DNA of 64,000 bases from Chitinophagaceae bacterium UBA1930 (GTDB lineage Bacteria > Bacteroidota > Bacteroidia > Chitinophagales > Chitinophagaceae). Under the pieces are notes generated by a model. That model had not been told where the DNA came from, did no database searches, and was given only the letters and a program-made list of their open reading frames with translations. The position numbers and the translations under genes were made by a program. The stretch is from the NCBI GenBank assembly GCA_002337145.1, contig DDFK01000001.1, positions 620,001 to 684,000 of the forward strand, read 5' to 3'. Below, one piece after another: positions 61,290 to 64,000 of the stretch (position 1 is its first letter; each line of letters begins with the position of its first letter).

Positions 61290-61322
61290 AACTTTTATGC
61301 AACAAAGAAAGGAAGATACCGG
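61266..61322 (-). promoter_or_regulatory. 20-bp inverted repeat with the nth start codon in its loop
   Basis: Left arm 61266-61285 and right arm 61303-61322 are complementary at 19 of 20 positions (the one exception is G.U in a plus-strand RNA, C.A in the nth mRNA). The 17-nt loop contains the nth ATG (61287-61289). The mRNA 5' arm lies in the leader; the 3' arm is codons 2-8. Confidence 0.8.
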
Positions 61323-61359
61323 CTTACAATTAATTTTTAAAGTTGATTACTTGAATGAT

Positions 61360-61596
61360 TTACTGATGAGGTACCTCATCGGTAGCTTTTGCATAACTAA
61401 GTATGGCAGCTATGGTTGACTTGCGGGGTGAACGGAGATTAAGCATATCCATTTGTTTCATGGTTCGTTTCAATGTGTTAATCTCATCCTGTAACTCCCA
61501 GTCTTCCGATAAAGCCGATTCTATAGCAAGCGTTACCTCTGTAGAAGTTTCCTTATACAAATATTGCATAAGTACTTCCTGCTTAAATTTTTGCAT
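61360..61596 (-). CDS. Small conserved-type helical protein, unknown function
   Basis: 78 residues: STEVTLAIESALSEDWELQDEINTLKRTMKQMDML reads as an acidic helical protein reminiscent of anti-sigma-factor N-termini without the zinc ligands. An internal ATG at 61569 (MQYLYKETSTEV) is an alternative start. It lies directly upstream of nth on the same strand, 70 bp apart. Function not recognised. Confidence 0.65.
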   Translation of the reverse strand: MQKFKQEVLMQYLYKETSTEVTLAIESALSEDWELQDEINTLKRTMKQMDMLNLRSPRKSTIAAILSYAKATDEVPHQ

Positions 61597-61680
61597 AAAT
61601 ACTTTGTAGAAATGTGAACAATCCGATTTTTCCGAAACAACAATATTAAAACGACATTAAAGCAAAGTATATTGTGAATG

Positions 61681-61983
61681 TTATTTTTTTGTTGCCAATG
61701 TATCTTCAATAATAAACACATCTTCCCCGTCTTTTTTGAGCATGTACCTTTCACGTCCAAACTTCTCTATAGCTGCCGCATTTCCTTGTAAATCAGCGAG
61801 TTCCTGTTTTGCTTTCGCAATTTCGGTGGTATAATATTCCTTTTTCTGCCGCAGTTTCTTCAGTTCGGCCCTCCTGTCCATATCGGAAAAAAAGTCTTTT
61901 TGGTCAAAAAAAATCATCCATACCAATAGGAAACTAACGGCAAGCACGTATTTGTTAAGAATAATGGAAGGAATTTTTTTCAT
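61681..61983 (-). CDS. FtsB/DivIC-like septum formation protein
   Basis: 100 residues from the ATG at 61983 (MKKIPSIILNKYV). One membrane helix (about 10-27, VLAVSFLLVWMIFFD), then a coiled coil (RRAELKKLRQKKEYYTTEIAKAKQELADL) and the FGRERYMLKKDGEDVFII motif typical of the FtsB/DivIC family. Acts in the divisome with FtsL and FtsQ. A longer frame to 62043 runs through the spacer hairpin and is unlikely. Follows eno. Confidence 0.92.
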   Translation of the reverse strand: MKKIPSIILNKYVLAVSFLLVWMIFFDQKDFFSDMDRRAELKKLRQKKEYYTTEIAKAKQELADLQGNAAAIEKFGRERYMLKKDGEDVFIIEDTLATKK

Positions 61984-62000
61984 AACGCTCCAATAAAAAT

Positions 62001-62057
62001 AGTTGATGGAAGTAAAATTAATGGTAACGCCATTAACCACCAACCATCAACTATTAA
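62001..62057. repeat. Heptamer tract and nested hairpin between eno and the divIC-like gene
   Basis: CCATTAA, CCACCAA, CCATCAA, CTATTAA follow in exact 7-bp phase (62030-62057). Outer stem AGTTGATGG (62001-62009) with CCATCAACT (62044-62052) and inner stem TTAATGG/CCATTAA (62018-62036). Confidence 0.75.
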
Positions 62058-62098
62058 CAGATGTTTATAGCCCCACCTGCCTCAGGGCCTGTTTTACG

Positions 62099-63385
62099 TT
62101 ATTTACCGAATTTGATGCCTTTTGGATAGATAGCTGTTGTGCCCAATGCTTCTTCTATACGCAAAAGTTGGTTGTACTTTGCAATTCTATCGGTACGGCT
62201 TGCACTGCCCGTTTTAATCTGGCCACAGTTCAAAGCCACTGCAAGGTCTGCAATGGTCACATCTTCTGTTTCACCGCTTCTATGGCTCATGATGGTATTG
62301 TAGCCTGCATGTTGTGCCATGGTTACAGCGTTGATGGTTTCGGTCAAGGTACCAATCTGGTTTACCTTAACCAATAAGCCATTGGCAATATTTTTATCGA
62401 TACCCATTTTAAGACGGTCAACATTAGTCACGAAAAGATCGTCGCCTACCAATTGGCATTTTTTGCCAATGGTATCGGTCAGGTTTTTCCAACCGTTCCA
62501 ATCGTCTTCGGCCATACCGTCTTCTATGGAAACGATAGGGTATTTTTTCACCCAGCTTTCCCAGAATTTCACCAGTTCGTCGCTGCTTACTTCTTTGCCG
62601 CTGCTTTTATGGAAAACGTATTTTTTCTTTTTGGCATTCCATAGTTCGCTGTTGGCAGCATCCATGGCAATCACTATCTGGCTGCCTGTTTTGTAACCCG
62701 CAGCGGTAATTGATTCCAGTACGGTTTCAATTGCTTCTTCGTTGCTTTGAATGTTGGGTGCAAAACCACCTTCATCGCCCACATTTGTGCTATAGCCTTT
62801 TTTCTTCAATACGCTTTTTAGCGTATGGAAAATTTCGGTACCCCAACGCAAACCTTCGCTGAAAGAAGATGCACCAACCGGCATGATCATGAATTCCTGA
62901 AAGTCTATTTTGTTATCGGCATGTGCACCACCGTTCACAATATTCATCATGGGCACGGGCAATGTTTTGGCATTGGTGCCACCAATGTAACGGTACAAAG
63001 GCAGGCCGGCTTCTTCGGCAGCAGCTTTTGCAACAGCCATACTTACAGCAAGGATGGCATTTGCACCAAGCTTTCCTTTGTTGGCCGTTCCGTCCAGGTC
63101 AATCATCACCTGGTCTATGGCTGCTTGTTGTGCCACATCGTAACCAATCAGTTCTTTAGCGATAATATCGTTCACATTTTTTACGGCTTTCAATACGCCT
63201 TTGCCTACATACTTTTTCTTGTCGCCATCACGCAGCTCAACAGCTTCGTGAATGCCCGTACTTGCACCACTTGGTACTGCAGCACGCCCAAAAGCACCGT
63301 CATCGGTTAATACATCAACTTCTACTGTAGGGTTGCCACGGCTGTCTAATATCTGCCTTGCATGGACTTCGATAATGTAACTCAT
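62099..63385 (-). CDS. eno: Enolase
   Basis: 428 residues. Dehydrates 2-phosphoglycerate to phosphoenolpyruvate. IIEVHARQILDSRGNPTVEVD start, GASTGIHEAVELRDGD (active-site loop), GDEGGFAPN, the metal ligand regions SIEDGMAEDDW and GDDLFVTN, and SHRSGETED (catalytic). Family length. A divIC-like gene follows on the same strand, a common Bacteroidota arrangement. Confidence 0.98.
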   Translation of the reverse strand: MSYIIEVHARQILDSRGNPTVEVDVLTDDGAFGRAAVPSGASTGIHEAVELRDGDKKKYVGKGVLKAVKNVNDIIAKELIGYDVAQQAAIDQVMIDLDGTANKGKLGANAILAVSMAVAKAAAEEAGLPLYRYIGGTNAKTLPVPMMNIVNGGAHADNKIDFQEFMIMPVGASSFSEGLRWGTEIFHTLKSVLKKKGYSTNVGDEGGFAPNIQSNEEAIETVLESITAAGYKTGSQIVIAMDAANSELWNAKKKKYVFHKSSGKEVSSDELVKFWESWVKKYPIVSIEDGMAEDDWNGWKNLTDTIGKKCQLVGDDLFVTNVDRLKMGIDKNIANGLLVKVNQIGTLTETINAVTMAQHAGYNTIMSHRSGETEDVTIADLAVALNCGQIKTGSASRTDRIAKYNQLLRIEEALGTTAIYPKGIKFGK

Positions 63386-63426
63386 AGTTTGCTTGCTTTG
63401 ATTTTATATTATAATTTTTGTTATCG

Positions 63427-64000
63427 TTAATCGTTTGTTGCTGCCACAGCCTGCGTCAGGTTCCTGAATACTTCCTCTAAATTGTCGCCTTTGCTTTTCA
63501 GGCTGGTAAGCGTATCGTTTGCAACAATCTCGCCTTTGTTTATTACAATTACCCTGTCGCAAATGGCTTCAACCTCCTGCAGTATATGGCTCGAGAACAA
63601 AACCGTTTTATCCTTGCCCTGTTCCTTGATAACGTTCCTTATTTCTATAATCTGGTTGGGATCAAGACCACTTGTCGGTTCATCCAGTATCAACACTTCG
63701 GGTTTATGTATCAAGGCTGCGGCCAGTCCCACACGTTGCTTGTACCCTTTGGAAAGCTGGCCAATCTTTTTTTTCTGTTCCACCTGTAAGCCGGTGAGTT
63801 CTATCACGGCAGCAACTGTATCTTTTGTCTGTGCAATGTGGTGCACACCTGCTATGAACTTCAGGTATTCCTTTACATACATGTCGTAATACAATGCATT
63901 GCTTTCGGGCAGGTAGCCTATTTTTTTCTTGGTTTCAATTGGGTTTTCCGTTACATCTATACCACATACTTTTACATGCCCTTGGGTAGCTTTTGTGTAA
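63427..64000 (-). CDS. GldA-like ABC transporter ATP-binding protein, 5' end cut by window
   Basis: 191 residues visible, open to the window edge on the upstream side; the Walker A part is outside. Seen are KKKIGYLPESNALYYDMYVKEYL (Q-loop region, split), the ABC signature LSKGYKQRVGLAAALI, Walker B EVLILDEPTSGLDP, the H-loop ILFSSH-type VLFSSHILQE, and the LEEVFRNLT end. The YLPE-N-LYYDMYVKEYL pattern follows GldA of the gliding machinery, though broader ABC-2 ATPases look alike. The ATG at 63894 is internal. Confidence 0.88.
   Translation of the reverse strand, partial: YTKATQGHVKVCGIDVTENPIETKKKIGYLPESNALYYDMYVKEYLKFIAGVHHIAQTKDTVAAVIELTGLQVEQKKKIGQLSKGYKQRVGLAAALIHKPEVLILDEPTSGLDPNQIIEIRNVIKEQGKDKTVLFSSHILQEVEAICDRVIVINKGEIVANDTLTSLKSKGDNLEEVFRNLTQAVAATND

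Noticed and set aside
61365..61380. Perfect 16-bp palindrome GATGAGGTACCTCATC
   Set aside because: It lies in the last codons of the small helical protein gene, so it is explained as coding sequence; no second copy was seen.

Overview
The window is a chromosomal segment of a Bacteroidota bacterium, most probably a member of Chitinophagaceae or a close relative. The basis for this is type IX secretion/gliding genes (porV, gldJ, a gldA-type ATPase), DUF4292 and DUF983 proteins, a FtsB/DivIC-eno pair, an atpD-atpC pair separated from the other ATP synthase genes, AT-rich spacers, weak ribosome binding sites and TAnnTTTG-like promoter elements. The family-level placement is inference. No phage, plasmid, insertion sequence or CRISPR array was seen.

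Layout. 1-3 kb: a secreted fasciclin protein, a small membrane protein and atpC/atpD. 3-5.9 kb: an EnvC-like murein hydrolase activator, a DUF4292 lipoprotein and dut. 5.8-36 kb: one large exopolysaccharide locus, all on the minus strand. Read in the direction of transcription it holds a UDP-HexNAc dehydrogenase; a CDP-dideoxyhexose block (rfbF, rfbG, rfbH, a reductase and a split transketolase); the Wza-like and Wzz-like export proteins; a heptose-type sugar block (epimerase, GHMP kinase, RmlC-like epimerase, GDP-fucose-synthase-like reductase) mixed with a flippase and methyltransferases; an MBOAT/SGNH O-acetylation pair; a Wzy-like polymerase; three glycosyltransferases; a beta-helix protein; an exosortase with a small membrane partner; a Wzi-like barrel; and the initiating sugar-phosphate transferase. 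36-42.6 kb: ispF, porV, gldJ, murF, a DUF983 protein and a GDSL esterase. 42.6-50.2 kb: tRNA-Ser(GGA), tatD, two tandem Wzi-like barrels, a dihydroorotase and a short MutS-family ATPase. 50.4-56.3 kb: two tandem globins and a propeller histidine kinase with its LytTR regulator. 56.3-64 kb: a B12-binding domain protein, gltX, an ARPP-1-like secreted protein, a polysaccharide deacetylase, nth, divIC, eno and a gldA-like ABC ATPase cut by the window edge.

The exopolysaccharide genes appear to make at least one unusual sugar, assemble it by a Wzx/Wzy route, export it through Wza/Wzz and acetylate it. The exosortase suggests that a sorted protein is linked to this surface polymer, but no substrate with a sorting tail is encoded here.

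The most striking non-coding signals are imperfect tandem heptamer tracts at several unrelated sites (three of them folding into hairpins, one inside gltX), a four-copy dispersed element of about 46 bp sharing the core GGGTGCGACGC, and a 20-bp inverted repeat that places the nth start codon in its loop.
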